64,000 nt of DNA from JBGNFV01 sp049645705 (GCA_049645705.1 JBARUK010000004.1:254542-318541), one strand, 5' to 3'; shown: positions 17,542 to 26,815, counted from the first letter of the stretch. Program-made: numbers and translations. Notes: generated by a model from the sequence alone, not told the origin.

Positions 17542-19977
17542 ATGAAAAAAAATATAAGTATCAACATAAGCGGAATCATCTTCCATATTGAGGAGGATGG
17601 ATATGAACGGCTCAAAGCCTATCTCGAAAGTATCAACAGGTACTTCTCTACCTTTGAGGATAGTGAAGAGATCATAGCCGACATCGAAAGCCGTATCGCC
17701 GAGATCTTTCTTACCCACCTGAAAGAAGGTAAGCAAGTCATCACATCAAACGATGTAGAGCAACTCATGGCTACCATGGGTAGTATACGCGACTTCCAGA
17801 CTGTAGAAGACCCTCTGGAACAACCGGGTCCGGCCCACCGTGACTACGAAGAAAAAGCCCACAGTCATGAGCAGGAGCGTACGACCGGGGACGAAACCTA
17901 CGCACGCAAAAAGCTCTATCGTGACGAGAAGAAAAAGGTGTTGGGTGGCGTGGCCGCCGGTATAGCCAACTATTTTAATATAGACCCGCTATGGGTGAGG
18001 CTGCTGCTGGTAATTATACTACTGGACCTCTTCGTCACATTCAGCATCAGCAGTATCATACTCATTGGGTACATTGTCTGCTGGATCGTGATACCGGGTA
18101 CTATTCATCCGGTAGAAGATAAGAAGATAAAGCGCCTCTACCGTGACCCGGACGAGAGGGTCATAGGTGGCGTGTCCAGCGGACTGGCGGCTTACTTCGG
18201 GGCGGATCCTATCCTTATCCGTATCATATTTATACTGACGCTCTTTCTGGGGGGTAGCGGGTTCATCATATACCTGGTGCTGTGGGCTATTATGCCCCCG
18301 GCCCGTACCCTGACTGAAAAAATGCAGATGCAGGGGGAGCCCGTCACGCTCAGTAATATCGAACAGAACATACGCAAGAGTCTGAATGTCAAGGACGGAG
18401 AGGAAGGAACACTTGATAAGATCATTCTTTTCCCTTTCAGGTTCATTGCTGCCGTATTCAGAGGCCTCGGTAAAGTAGCCGGTCCGTTCTTTCTGTTTCT
18501 CGGCGAACTGTTACGCATATTATTGGGCGTGCTGCTGGTAGTCCTTGGCCTGTCTTTCTTCTTTACCAGTTTAAGCCTACTCGCCATTATATCCGGACTG
18601 GCAGACCCCGAACTGTTCATATATGCAACTGATGTACGTCTGGACATTCTGCTGCAGAGTATTCCCGATGTAGCCGGACTGGCGCTGTTCGCCGTAACAT
18701 TTGTGCTCAGCACACTGGCCATCATTGGTGGTCTGATGCTTATAACCAAACGCAGTCTGATAAAGCCGGTCATCGGCTGGACACTCTTTGTCATACTTAT
18801 CGTGAGCCTGATCACTCTGGCTATCTCGGTGAGTGTTACGGTAAATGACTTCCGCAGGGAAGGAACAGTGGAGAGTACGAAGAACTTCGAGCTGCCTCAG
18901 GGCACAACTTTACTCAGATTGGGAGACAACCCGTCTGAGAGTTTCGAAGAAGTGGAACTGCGTCTGACGGGTTATAATGGTGACCGCATTGTACTGGAAC
19001 AGACCTTTGAAGCACGGGGCAGAAACAACAATGTGGCCGAGCAAAATGCCGGAATGATCGTCTATGATGTGGAGATGGAAGATTCTGTCATCACCTTCGA
19101 TCAGAGCTTTGACTACGCCGAAGGAGCGCTGTTCCGTAACCAGCGGGTAGATCTTACCCTGCGGATACCCCGAGAGGTGCCGTTTGTGATGGATCGGGAA
19201 CTGTACCGCATACTGGACTGGAACTCCGGCCGCTACCATCAGTACACCGGCGAAAAGGTCATGTTTGACTCAGATGGTAACCTCACCTGCCTGTCATGCT
19301 CTCAACCCCGTGAGGCAGAGCCTGACTCGGTAAACTGGGACGCAACCACCAGCGGTAGTGACGTTTCACTCGATGCATTCTCGGACCTGGAAGTTTCGGA
19401 GGGCTTTACGGTTCGGGTAAGATACGGCGCCGAATACCAGGCCGAGCTACCTGAGGATCTGTCCGCTAATGTCGGCTTAGATGTCAGAGGAGATAAGCTC
19501 ACTATCAGCTATACTGGCGGTATGCGCCTGAATGACGATGATGTGACCGAACGGACCAGCATCCTGATTACTATGCCGGAGGAGCTGGAACAGGTTCGGC
19601 TCAAAGATGGCGCGCGCGTCAGGCTGGAAGGATTTGACCAGGACCGGATGGAGCTAAATCTGGAAAATGATTCCTACCTGCTGCTGGACGGCAACGTGGA
19701 GTACCTTCGGATAGAGCAGACCGGAAACAGTAAGGTGACACTGAAGGGCTCCGGGAGAACCCTGAAAGCCGACCTGTTCAGCAATACGCTGCTCCAGGCG
19801 CTGGATTACCCCTGCGAGGAAGGCCGTATAGAGGCATCAGGGTCATCCAAAGCCATATTGCATATAACTGACAAGCTCGATGCTGAGGCCAGCGGCAACA
19901 GTGAGATACGGTATCAGGGAGAATGCTCTCTTAATTCCGAAGCTTACGGGTCGGCCACCATCCGAAAATACGAATAA
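17542..19977 (+). CDS. Tandem PspC-domain membrane protein with GIN head domain
   Basis: An 811-residue membrane protein. Residues 1-90 are a soluble region (SINISGIIFHIEEDGYERLKAY type) found in this family. Two PspC domains follow, at about 127-195 (KKLYRDEKKKVLGGVAAGIA) and 198-258 (KRLYRDPDERVIGGVSSGLA), each with a membrane helix; further helices lie at about 310-440. The C-terminal part (about 600-811) is a beta-rich DUF2807/GIN 'head' domain with repeating Asn/Ser/Gly turns, probably outside the membrane. PspC proteins respond to envelope stress; the PadR gene 11 bases upstream forms a sensing pair with it. The fused architecture recurs in Bacteroidota; its role is not established. Confidence 0.88.
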   Translation: MKKNISINISGIIFHIEEDGYERLKAYLESINRYFSTFEDSEEIIADIESRIAEIFLTHLKEGKQVITSNDVEQLMATMGSIRDFQTVEDPLEQPGPAHRDYEEKAHSHEQERTTGDETYARKKLYRDEKKKVLGGVAAGIANYFNIDPLWVRLLLVIILLDLFVTFSISSIILIGYIVCWIVIPGTIHPVEDKKIKRLYRDPDERVIGGVSSGLAAYFGADPILIRIIFILTLFLGGSGFIIYLVLWAIMPPARTLTEKMQMQGEPVTLSNIEQNIRKSLNVKDGEEGTLDKIILFPFRFIAAVFRGLGKVAGPFFLFLGELLRILLGVLLVVLGLSFFFTSLSLLAIISGLADPELFIYATDVRLDILLQSIPDVAGLALFAVTFVLSTLAIIGGLMLITKRSLIKPVIGWTLFVILIVSLITLAISVSVTVNDFRREGTVESTKNFELPQGTTLLRLGDNPSESFEEVELRLTGYNGDRIVLEQTFEARGRNNNVAEQNAGMIVYDVEMEDSVITFDQSFDYAEGALFRNQRVDLTLRIPREVPFVMDRELYRILDWNSGRYHQYTGEKVMFDSDGNLTCLSCSQPREAEPDSVNWDATTSGSDVSLDAFSDLEVSEGFTVRVRYGAEYQAELPEDLSANVGLDVRGDKLTISYTGGMRLNDDDVTERTSILITMPEELEQVRLKDGARVRLEGFDQDRMELNLENDSYLLLDGNVEYLRIEQTGNSKVTLKGSGRTLKADLFSNTLLQALDYPCEEGRIEASGSSKAILHITDKLDAEASGNSEIRYQGECSLNSEAYGSATIRKYE

Positions 19978-20399
19978 TCATATGACAGAGCAGGGTTTCG
20001 CCAGCCGGGATCCTGCTTTTTTATGTTACATATGCCTGGTTTTTTCCTACATAATCGTGAGAAAAGGCACCTCTATTGCTTACAACTTTACCTGATCAGG
20101 TAAAACACCTGTCTATGATGCATCAGGGATGGATTACAATTTCCGGTAAAGTTTCCATGTACCCCTGGATTCTTTTCTGCATATTTAAATCTGAGGTGGA
20201 AATGTGCGGCGGTACACGGTAGCTATTCCATTTAACTGTTTGGATTTCGCCTAGGCGTCATTCACTTTTTATTGTTGCCAAACACTTGTGGGAAACCACA
20301 GGTACTTTTCCAGTTTTACCTCTTCGTTCCGTTATCCGCCTGCCATTTCTACTTTTTCTCTTTTTTTTCCGTTATTTCAATGAATCATACCATTGAAAT
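19978..20399. other. Intergenic region with possible terminator and a start-proximal inverted repeat
   Basis: About 420 bases without a gene. A short stem AGCAGG (19989-19994) / CCTGCT (20012-20017) followed by six Ts may end the PspC transcript. The last 26 bases are a separate inverted repeat. The rest shows nothing I recognise. Confidence 0.4.
20374..20399 (+). repeat. Inverted repeat ending at a start codon
   Basis: Nine-base arms ATTTCAATG and CATTGAAAT with an 8-base spacer, ending one base before the ATG of the lipoprotein gene. It could be an operator, or a hairpin that hides the ribosome binding region. Confidence 0.5.
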
Positions 20400-20870
20400 A
20401 TGTCTACCCTCTTAACCTTCTGCCTTTTTACCATACTTGCTATAGGGTGTCAGAGCTCAGCCGGCAGCAGCGCCGGTGACAGTGACCAGACCGCCATCCA
20501 GGGCATCAGTGGCATACTGCTGGTCCGTAAGGGCAATTTTATGCCCTCACCGGAAGAGAACCCCAAAGACCGGGGCACTGAAAAGCCGGTAGCCGGTCAG
20601 GTATATGTGTACAAGGCCATGTCTGTGTCAGATGCAGGTACCGGCCCCTACTACACGTCACTAGGCGACCCTATGCTGATACTGGAAGCAAATGACCAGG
20701 GAAAATTCGAGAAAGAAATGGCGCCGGGTACCTACAGTCTCTTCATAAAAACAGAAAAGGGCCTGTATGCCAACTCCTTTAACGGGCAGGGTCTCATAAG
20801 GCCAATTACCGTTGAGGAAGGTAAAATGACGGAAGTGCGGCTTATTCAAGACAGTCAGGCAGCCTACTAG
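20400..20870 (+). CDS. Putative lipoprotein with carboxypeptidase-regulatory-like fold
   Basis: A 156-residue exported protein. The N-terminal hydrophobic stretch ends in a lipobox (LAIGC, Cys near residue 17), followed by a Ser/Gly/Ala/Asp-rich spacer. The rest is beta-rich: GISGILLVRKGNFMPSP, PVAGQVYVYKAMSV, and APGTYSLFIKTEKGLYANSF, the last resembling carboxypeptidase-regulatory or transthyretin-like domains. No enzyme motif. It lies 114 bases before the ECF sigma gene on the same strand and may or may not be part of that regulon. Not assigned to a named family. Confidence 0.7.
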   Translation: MSTLLTFCLFTILAIGCQSSAGSSAGDSDQTAIQGISGILLVRKGNFMPSPEENPKDRGTEKPVAGQVYVYKAMSVSDAGTGPYYTSLGDPMLILEANDQGKFEKEMAPGTYSLFIKTEKGLYANSFNGQGLIRPITVEEGKMTEVRLIQDSQAAY

Positions 20871-20984
20871 ACATCATTTTATTCGTTTGATAGCCAGGTA
20901 TTTGCAAAAAAACCTTATTTTTTCTTATACCCCATGCAACCTTCCGTAGGGTCTTATGCATCTACCCTATGAACCCCGACTACA

Positions 20985-21569
20985 ATGAAACTAAGTTTAC
21001 GAAAAGTTATTTCAGAAAAACAGCTAGCCGAAGGATGCCGGAATAACGACCGGAAAATCCAGCGGCAGTTGTATGAGCACTTTTCGCCCCTTATGATGAC
21101 GATTTGCAGGCGCTACATAAACGATAGCTCACAGGCAGAAGAGGTCATGCTGGGGGGATTCATGAAGGTCTTTAAAAAAATAGACCAGTATGAAGGCAAC
21201 GGCAGTTTTGAGGGGTGGATCAGAAGGATCATGGTAAATGAATCACTGAGCTGGCTGCGAAAGCATAAAACGCTGTCGCTGGAGGTATCGCTGGAACATG
21301 CAGAACATACCTACGACCAGGAGATCGCAGACCACCTGGTCACTAACAAGGACCTGATGGACATGATCGCTCAGTTGCCCCACGGATACAGGGCCGTTTT
21401 TAACCTCTACGCTATAGAGGGATATAGCCACAAGGATATAGCTGACAAGCTGGGCATTACGGAAAGCACCAGTAAATCGCAGCTAAGCCGGGCCAGACAG
21501 ATGCTGCAGCGAAACCTTGCAGCCACACAGAACGAAGCTAAAAAAAAGACTTGTAGCCATGAAGCATGA
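20985..21569 (+). CDS. ECF-type RNA polymerase sigma factor
   Basis: A 194-residue sigma-70 family protein of the extracytoplasmic function group. Region 2 is at about 30-95 (YEHFSPLMMTICRRYINDSSQAEEV and FEGWIRRIMVNESL), region 4 at about 125-180 with the helix-turn-helix FNLYAIEGYSHKDIADKLGI and STSKSQLSRAR. The next gene overlaps its end by 11 bases and encodes a one-helix membrane protein, the usual place of an anti-sigma factor. Likely controls a small envelope regulon, including the barrel protein downstream. Confidence 0.93.
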   Translation: MKLSLRKVISEKQLAEGCRNNDRKIQRQLYEHFSPLMMTICRRYINDSSQAEEVMLGGFMKVFKKIDQYEGNGSFEGWIRRIMVNESLSWLRKHKTLSLEVSLEHAEHTYDQEIADHLVTNKDLMDMIAQLPHGYRAVFNLYAIEGYSHKDIADKLGITESTSKSQLSRARQMLQRNLAATQNEAKKKTCSHEA

Positions 21570-22401
21570 ATCGATAGATAAACTGTTCCGGGACAGACTG
21601 GAGCAGCACGAAACACCGACAGGCGGAACTGAAGGCTGGAACAAACTCGAGTCTATGCTGGAAGCAGATGAAGAAGGTACTGAGAAGAACAGGAAACGCG
21701 GGTTTATCTGGTACAGTGCTGCGGCGGCCGTTGTACTGCTGGCCATCATCTTTACTTACCCCCGCGAAGAGGGAGGTACAGAGCTGGCTGGTCAGGAAAA
21801 TACGGGTGATAAGGTAGAAATACCGGCAGTGGACCAACAACCTGCCCTGGCAGAGAATAATACCACCTCTGTAGCAGACGAGCCTGCAGCCAGTGAAGTG
21901 ACAGAGGCGATACCTGACACTAAAATGAACGACTACAGCCAGGCGGTAGCTAGTGCAGAAGAGGAAGTTAATAAGGCAACTGAAACGCTGCCTGCGGTAG
22001 AGGATAGCAGCTCCCCGGCTTATAATAACACGGCTGTGGTAGTGGCAGACATATCTGAAGAAAGTATGCCGGAGCATACGCTGCCGGAACTGGAAAAACA
22101 AAAACCTGCCACAGAAAATACGCAAGCCGTGGAGGAGATACAGATCACGCTCCCGGACCTGCCACTGGCAGAACCTGAAACGCTTATAGCATCGGCTGAG
22201 GAAGAGAAGCGCAAACCAGTCACTATATCTTATGTGAATGCCGACGACGAGCCGGATAACGACCGGAAGAAACTTAGCGTCAAGCGCCTGATCGGCTTAG
22301 CCAAAGACATCAAGGAAGGCGATATAAATATCGGCGACCTCAGACAAGCTAAAGACAACCTAATAGCCGGACGCTATTCCGGCCGGTCATCAACGGATTA
22401 A
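21559..22401 (+). CDS. Putative anti-sigma factor, single-pass membrane protein
   Basis: About 280 residues. The cytoplasmic N-terminus (KLFRDRLEQHETPTGG followed by WNKLESML) has the short amphipathic form seen before the membrane helix in many Bacteroidota anti-sigma factors. One membrane helix lies at about 48-66 (FIWYSAAAAVVLLAIIF). The rest is a long, acidic, low-complexity periplasmic region (Glu, Ala, Thr, Val) ending in a short basic segment. Start chosen at 21559 (MKHESIDKLF), which overlaps the sigma gene end by 11 bases and implies translational coupling. The role as anti-sigma is inferred from position and shape, not from a conserved domain. Confidence 0.75.
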   Translation: MKHESIDKLFRDRLEQHETPTGGTEGWNKLESMLEADEEGTEKNRKRGFIWYSAAAAVVLLAIIFTYPREEGGTELAGQENTGDKVEIPAVDQQPALAENNTTSVADEPAASEVTEAIPDTKMNDYSQAVASAEEEVNKATETLPAVEDSSSPAYNNTAVVVADISEESMPEHTLPELEKQKPATENTQAVEEIQITLPDLPLAEPETLIASAEEEKRKPVTISYVNADDEPDNDRKKLSVKRLIGLAKDIKEGDINIGDLRQAKDNLIAGRYSGRSSTD

Positions 22402-22423
22402 ACTCACCTAAATAATTTGAACT

Positions 22424-23419
22424 ATGAAACGCTATTACTACCAACTACTAATGGTAGCAGGGATGATCTTTGCCCTGCCGAACCTGAGCTTTGCCACCGG
22501 AAATGGGGTGGAAGGCGACACTGTCACCATCGAATTCGGGGATGAAACCCGCATCATGATCCTGGTAGAAGATGAAGATGGCCTGAGCAACCTGGAAGAC
22601 TATGATCTAAATGCCATGATCGAAGACCTGAACGACTCGGTGCAGGTGGTAGACGGACAGAGAGTACTGGTGATCACGGATGAAACCGGTGAAAAGTACC
22701 TGAAGGATAAGACTACCTTCAAAGCGCAGATCAGCATCTTTGAAGGGGATAAGGACAAGATCGAGCAAATGAATGAAAAAGAGGATCAGAAATATCCCTT
22801 CGTCGGCGGTACGACTTTTGACATTGACATCGGTACTAACAACTGGCTGAACAGCGACGGGGACTTCCCGGACGACTCGGGCGAGCAATATGCTGTAAAA
22901 CCCTGGGGTAGCTGGTATGTAGGTTTAAACTCAAATACGACGGCGCACTTCGGCAAGCACTTCAGCGTGGATATGCTGCTGGGCGTAAGCTGGTACAACT
23001 TCAAGTTCCAGGACGAGCTTACCCGACTGGAAAAGGTAGGCGACGAAATAGCCTTCGGTGTAGACCCAAGGGATATCAACCCTGTAAAAAGCAAACTCAC
23101 CGCCTTCTACGTAAATGGCGGCGTGATACCGATGGTAAAACTAGGCAAAAATGGAAATGGCTTCAGATTCGGTGCAGGACCCTATGCCGGATACCGCCTG
23201 GACAGCTACACTAAGTCGGTTTATAAAAACCCCGGCGACAACGATAAGATCAAGGACAAGAACCACGACAACTTTTACATAAACAACTGGCGCTATGGTG
23301 TTCGTGGTCAGGTAGGATTCAGAAACATAGACCTGTTCGTAAACTATGACATGAACTCTTTCTTTAGTGGAGATCGCCAGCCGGACCTGAATGCTTTCTC
23401 CATAGGCATCATCCTCTAA
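22424..23419 (+). CDS. Outer-membrane beta-barrel protein
   Basis: A 331-residue protein with signal peptide (MKRYYYQLLMVAGMIFALPNLSFA). Residues 25-120 are acidic and probably periplasmic. From about 125 on, alternating aromatic and polar strands are typical of an 8-stranded barrel: WGSWYVGLNSNTTAHFGKHF, FRFGAGPYAGYRLDSY, YGVRGQVGFRNIDLFVNYD. It ends in LNAFSIGIIL, a beta strand expected to be read by the BAM complex. It follows the anti-sigma gene by 22 bases, so the sigma/anti-sigma/barrel triad is one transcript; the barrel may be the output or the sensor of the pair. Confidence 0.8.
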   Translation: MKRYYYQLLMVAGMIFALPNLSFATGNGVEGDTVTIEFGDETRIMILVEDEDGLSNLEDYDLNAMIEDLNDSVQVVDGQRVLVITDETGEKYLKDKTTFKAQISIFEGDKDKIEQMNEKEDQKYPFVGGTTFDIDIGTNNWLNSDGDFPDDSGEQYAVKPWGSWYVGLNSNTTAHFGKHFSVDMLLGVSWYNFKFQDELTRLEKVGDEIAFGVDPRDINPVKSKLTAFYVNGGVIPMVKLGKNGNGFRFGAGPYAGYRLDSYTKSVYKNPGDNDKIKDKNHDNFYINNWRYGVRGQVGFRNIDLFVNYDMNSFFSGDRQPDLNAFSIGIIL

Positions 23420-23450
23420 GCCTCCGTACTCACATTTGCAACAACACACA

Positions 23451-23488
23451 AAAGGCATCTGCTGGTCAGCAGATGCCTTTCTCTTTTC
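23451..23488 (+). terminator. Intrinsic terminator after the barrel gene
   Basis: A perfect 13-bp stem, AAAGGCATCTGCT and AGCAGATGCCTTT, 4-base loop, then CTCTTTTCC. It closes the sigma-factor operon and, being symmetrical, may also serve the convergent gene. Confidence 0.85.
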
Positions 23489-23501
23489 CTTATAATTACG
23501 T

Positions 23502-23990
23502 TCAGGCGATCGGCTCGTTTGCCTTCAGTATCTCACGGTCTTCCTTCTTGAGTTTCAGCTTCCTGATCACACGGTGTATGGTGGGCCGGTTTACAGTATA
23601 GGCGATGAGGGCTACCATGTAGGTAGCCACCAGCAGCTGGTGTCCGGTAAGGTAGTAACCTACGCCTACCACCAGGCAGCCCAGGCTCATCAGTACATAC
23701 TTAGTCAGGGCAGCTTTGTAGAAACCATCCAGCTTTTCGCGCAGGGTGTTCCTCTCCCGCGCATGTGCTACCTTTTTCTCGTAGATCATAAGGCCTGCAG
23801 CCTGCAGTACCAGCGCCAGCACGGCTATGCCCGCTACGGGGCCTATCTCATCAGAATACATAGGTGCCCGGAGGGTACCGTCGTAGTACCGCAGATAAAA
23901 GAAGACAAACACCAGGAGGGGCAAGCCTGCCAGTGCCTGAAAGATAAGGTCTGCCTTCTGCAGGTAGTCACTCAGTTTCTCGTACTTCAT
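23502..23990 (-). CDS. Four-helix membrane protein of unknown function
   Basis: About 162 residues with four hydrophobic segments (near 13-33, 45-66, 95-113 and 118-135) joined by short charged loops, and a basic C-terminus (HRVIRKLKLKKEDREILKAN). I choose the internal ATG (MKYEKLSDYLQKAD) because the seven residues before it look non-native; the longer start at 24011 is possible. No family recognised. It stands alone, convergent with the sigma-factor operon. Confidence 0.6.
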   Translation of the reverse strand: MKYEKLSDYLQKADLIFQALAGLPLLVFVFFYLRYYDGTLRAPMYSDEIGPVAGIAVLALVLQAAGLMIYEKKVAHARERNTLREKLDGFYKAALTKYVLMSLGCLVVGVGYYLTGHQLLVATYMVALIAYTVNRPTIHRVIRKLKLKKEDREILKANEPIA

Positions 23991-24826
23991 ATTCTGTCCG
24001 TTGGCCTGCAAATATCAGACAGTGAGATGTGAATGGCAATTTTTGGAATTGATAATGGAGAATTGATAGTTGATAATTCGTGTCAATCCCTGATTAGCGT
24101 TGACCGTTTTTACTTACAATTACCCATGAGACCATCATGAAGTCCTTAACTTAAAGCGCTATTCCCAGCCGAGGAACGATGAGCCGGGATCTATTGACTG
24201 CTTTAACGTGGCTGGCTTAAAGAGAACTCTTTGCGCCGCTGCGTCGCCGCGAGAGATAAACCTCTGCTGGCTTGGAGGCTTTATGTTCATGTGAGTTAAG
24301 AGGCTCGAATGAATTGGTTGTTGCGGTTCTTTCCGAACGAGGTCGCTATGCTAAATCAGCATAATAATAAAACGATACTTAAAAAGTTATCCACATTCTA
24401 CTTATAGGATGAGCGGAGGATATACGTAGGATACCCCTACCATCTTCGAAGGGTAGTATAATGATAGAGTACAAATCTTTGCGCCCGCCCCCTGCTCGTA
24501 CAATAAGGCTCGGGCAACTTTGGAGATTTCTCGCGGCGGCGTAGCGTTGCAGCAGGAAATCCTGAGCAGATACTGCTAATCCTATAGAAGAAAAAAAAGC
24601 CGGTATGGTAGTCTGTCCTTTTAATTGAATATGAGTGCCAATCACTGAACAGTACTTTGGAATGCATATCTATTTTAAAAAAATTCATGGGTTTTGAAAA
24701 TTCAGTTTTGATGTACATTTAGCAAACAGATCTATAGAATATCATGACTGGATATAGTTATTTTTAAATCGCTATTTGCAGGGAGGTCAATTGTATATTG
24801 AAATCATAAATTACTCAAAAAAAGCT
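23991..24826. other. Long non-coding stretch with dispersed-repeat-like sequence
   Basis: About 830 bases without a supportable gene. At 24048-24080 there are short degenerate copies of AATTGATAAT. At 24220-24262 the sequence CTTTGCGCCGCTGCGTCGC recalls a C/T/G-rich word that recurs between genes in many Bacteroidota. The half nearest the next gene is AT-rich. I see no tRNA, RNA gene or transposase remnant. Confidence 0.45.
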
Positions 24827-26032
24827 ATGAGATCATTTACGTTACTAATCACCATTGTTTTAATCCTCACTTGCAAAATAGTTTTAGGGCAGAACTACCC
24901 CATGACCCAAAAGAATGAAAATAATTATGCAGAAATGCCGGCTGATAATAGGTTCATTCATCTTGTAAATGATCCGGATAGTATTATTAAAAGGGAAAAT
25001 TCACATAGGGAAAACGGCCAATATGTAACCGAAGTAAGGTACATCTATGCATACGGTAATGTCGTCAGAGATTTCAAAGAAGAAAGAAATGATGCCAGAC
25101 TGATATTTATTAAGAGAAAATATGAAGACCTCAAAACATTGAGGGAAGAAAAGGTTAAACTGAGGGATTCTCTTATAGAACTGAAAGAAGAAGCCGGTAT
25201 AGCTATGGCCGTTGCGTACGAAAAATATATAGTCGCCAAAAGCAAGCCTGCCTTTTTACCAGCCAGAAGAGCCTATCTTGCCAGATACCTGGCTAATGAA
25301 GAAAGTGGCAAGCGTATCAGAAGCCTGCAAACCACCTCTTTAGCCTATAATCCTTCTATAGATGGGGCATCTATTTTTTCTGAGCTGGCCAGTGGATACA
25401 TTGGTCCGGTTCGATTGAGTTTTGGTGCTATGGTGGCCAAAACGGAGATGGAAGAGATTACGACTGATCAATTACAAACATTTACAAATGAGCAGCTCGA
25501 TAGTGCCGTACGCACTATCAATACAGTGAATAACGAGAAGCTAACAGCTCAGAATATTCTTTCCGGTGGAGGCAATGCTCTTATAAATATGCAGACACCA
25601 ATATTCCTGTTTAATGAACCAACAGAGACTTTTCAGGCCAGGGTTATCCTCTACAACCGCATTGGGCTTACATTCCCCGAAATAGGTACTATATCTACAG
25701 ATCTGAATGTTAATAATCAATTCGGTTTCGAAGGAGGCATTATGTATACCCTTCTACCTGATAACGATAAACTTCCTTTGTCCTTATTTATCAATGGCCA
25801 GTACTCATGGTTTTTAAGTAAAGGGTTAGCTGACGTGTTCGGATATGAAAATGGATTTCAGCTAGGGGTACTTACTTTAGGTCTGGACCTGGGATCAAGA
25901 TTCAGATTTGCGGTGGATATACCTAAATTGATAGGAAAAAGACCTAAAGGAACGGAAACAACTGAAGAAACTGACTTCAACGAACAATACCTAAACCCCA
26001 CCATCAAGGTGAGCATTCTGCCTTTTAACTAG
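24827..26032 (+). CDS. Exported protein of unknown function, AT-rich gene
   Basis: About 401 residues with a clear signal peptide (RSFTLLITIVLILTCKIVLG). A charged, coiled-coil-prone region at about 95-130 (KRKYEDLKTLREEKVKLRDS) is followed by a beta-rich part (about 180-395) with strands such as YTLLPDNDKLPLSLFINGQY and LGVLTLGLDLGSRFRFAVDI, suggesting an outer-membrane barrel or a surface protein. I choose ATG 24827 rather than 24776 because it begins the signal peptide. The gene uses more A/T-ending codons than its neighbours and is flanked by non-coding DNA with repeats on both sides, which fits recent acquisition. Confidence 0.65.
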   Translation: MRSFTLLITIVLILTCKIVLGQNYPMTQKNENNYAEMPADNRFIHLVNDPDSIIKRENSHRENGQYVTEVRYIYAYGNVVRDFKEERNDARLIFIKRKYEDLKTLREEKVKLRDSLIELKEEAGIAMAVAYEKYIVAKSKPAFLPARRAYLARYLANEESGKRIRSLQTTSLAYNPSIDGASIFSELASGYIGPVRLSFGAMVAKTEMEEITTDQLQTFTNEQLDSAVRTINTVNNEKLTAQNILSGGGNALINMQTPIFLFNEPTETFQARVILYNRIGLTFPEIGTISTDLNVNNQFGFEGGIMYTLLPDNDKLPLSLFINGQYSWFLSKGLADVFGYENGFQLGVLTLGLDLGSRFRFAVDIPKLIGKRPKGTETTEETDFNEQYLNPTIKVSILPFN

Positions 26033-26175
26033 CCAGCATCAAACCTAAATATAAAATACAGCACCTGTCCCCGGAAACTAATGATGTAATCAACTCAAAA
26101 TGAGCAGAATGAAAAACTCCCTACCCAATGGGTGTGGTCCGGCATTCCAGACCATCTGTATCGCGGATCCAGCCT

Positions 26176-26196
26176 AAAAAGGCCTACGGCTTTTTT
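26176..26196 (+). terminator. Probable terminator after the AT-rich gene
   Basis: Stem AAAAAGGCC / GGCTTTTTT with one bulged G and a 3-base loop, ending in six Ts, about 140 bases after the stop codon. Confidence 0.5.
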
Positions 26197-26285
26197 GTCC
26201 CCCCTAGCTGTCGCAGGAGGGGAAATTACTGCTTTTAACAGACTAATTATCAATAGAATAATTTCTTAGTTTGACGGCTATGAGC

Positions 26286-26464
26286 CTTGAGCTGGTGGAC
26301 CCATCGGTGAGGTACACAGTCAGTCTGGCTAACACCCTGGAACTATACATGGGCAGGCACCCAAAAGCTACTGAGAGCTGATAAAACCCTTCGCTGATCG
26401 AAAGATACTCTTCAAAACTATAGGCACCCTGCATCGTGGAGTACAACTCCCCATAATCATAACC
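26286..26464 (+). repeat. Non-coding element, copy 1
   Basis: About 180 bases related to the element at 26526-26706. The best block is GGTGGACCCATCGGTGAGGT (26294-26313), followed by TACAC here and TATAC in the other copy. Later shared blocks are CGAAAG near 26399, GCA followed by GGGA/GTGGA, and ATAAT near 26453. No open frame. Function unknown; it may be a structured RNA or the end of a lost mobile element. Confidence 0.55.
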
Positions 26465-26525
26465 ACGAAGTGCAACTTCGCGGTAGAAAAGTTAAGTAGT
26501 AAAAATAAGTATAAAACTTGTCCTT

Positions 26526-26706
26526 GGCTTGAACCGGTGGACCCATCGGTGAGGTATACGTTCACTGTCTGACGCTAATACCTAGAGCCTTGTATCGAAG
26601 GCAATCCAAAGTCTTAATAGGGCGGCTCAACTCTTAGCCAGTCGAAAGGTAATACTGCAAACAATAAGCTTCTTGCACAGGGAGGTGAGGTATTCATAAT
26701 GATCCA
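26526..26706 (+). repeat. Non-coding element, copy 2
   Basis: Second, diverged copy of the ~180-base element, 242 bases after the first. It shares the block GGTGGACCCATCGGTGAGGT (26536-26555), then GTCTGACGCTAATACC, CGAAAGGTAATACTGC and a purine-rich stretch GGGAGGTGAGG. The last looks like a strong ribosome binding site and precedes an ATG at 26699 that opens a short frame without recognisable content. Confidence 0.55.
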
Positions 26707-26723
26707 TCAGCTTAAAACAGGCC

Positions 26724-26815
26724 TGTGGCAAAATTTATCATGCGCAGGAAAATGCCACAGATTTCTGTGGCATTTTTTCTGTGGCAAAAAAAATTGCCAC
26801 AAAATTTTTGCCACA
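26724..26815 (+). repeat. Cluster of six TGTGGCA / TGCCACA heptamers
   Basis: The heptamer occurs six times in 92 bases: TGTGGCA at 26724, 26766 and 26780; its complement TGCCACA at 26753, 26795 and 26809. The arrangement can form several alternative hairpins, the tightest being 26753-26772. T and A runs separate the copies. Confidence 0.7.
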
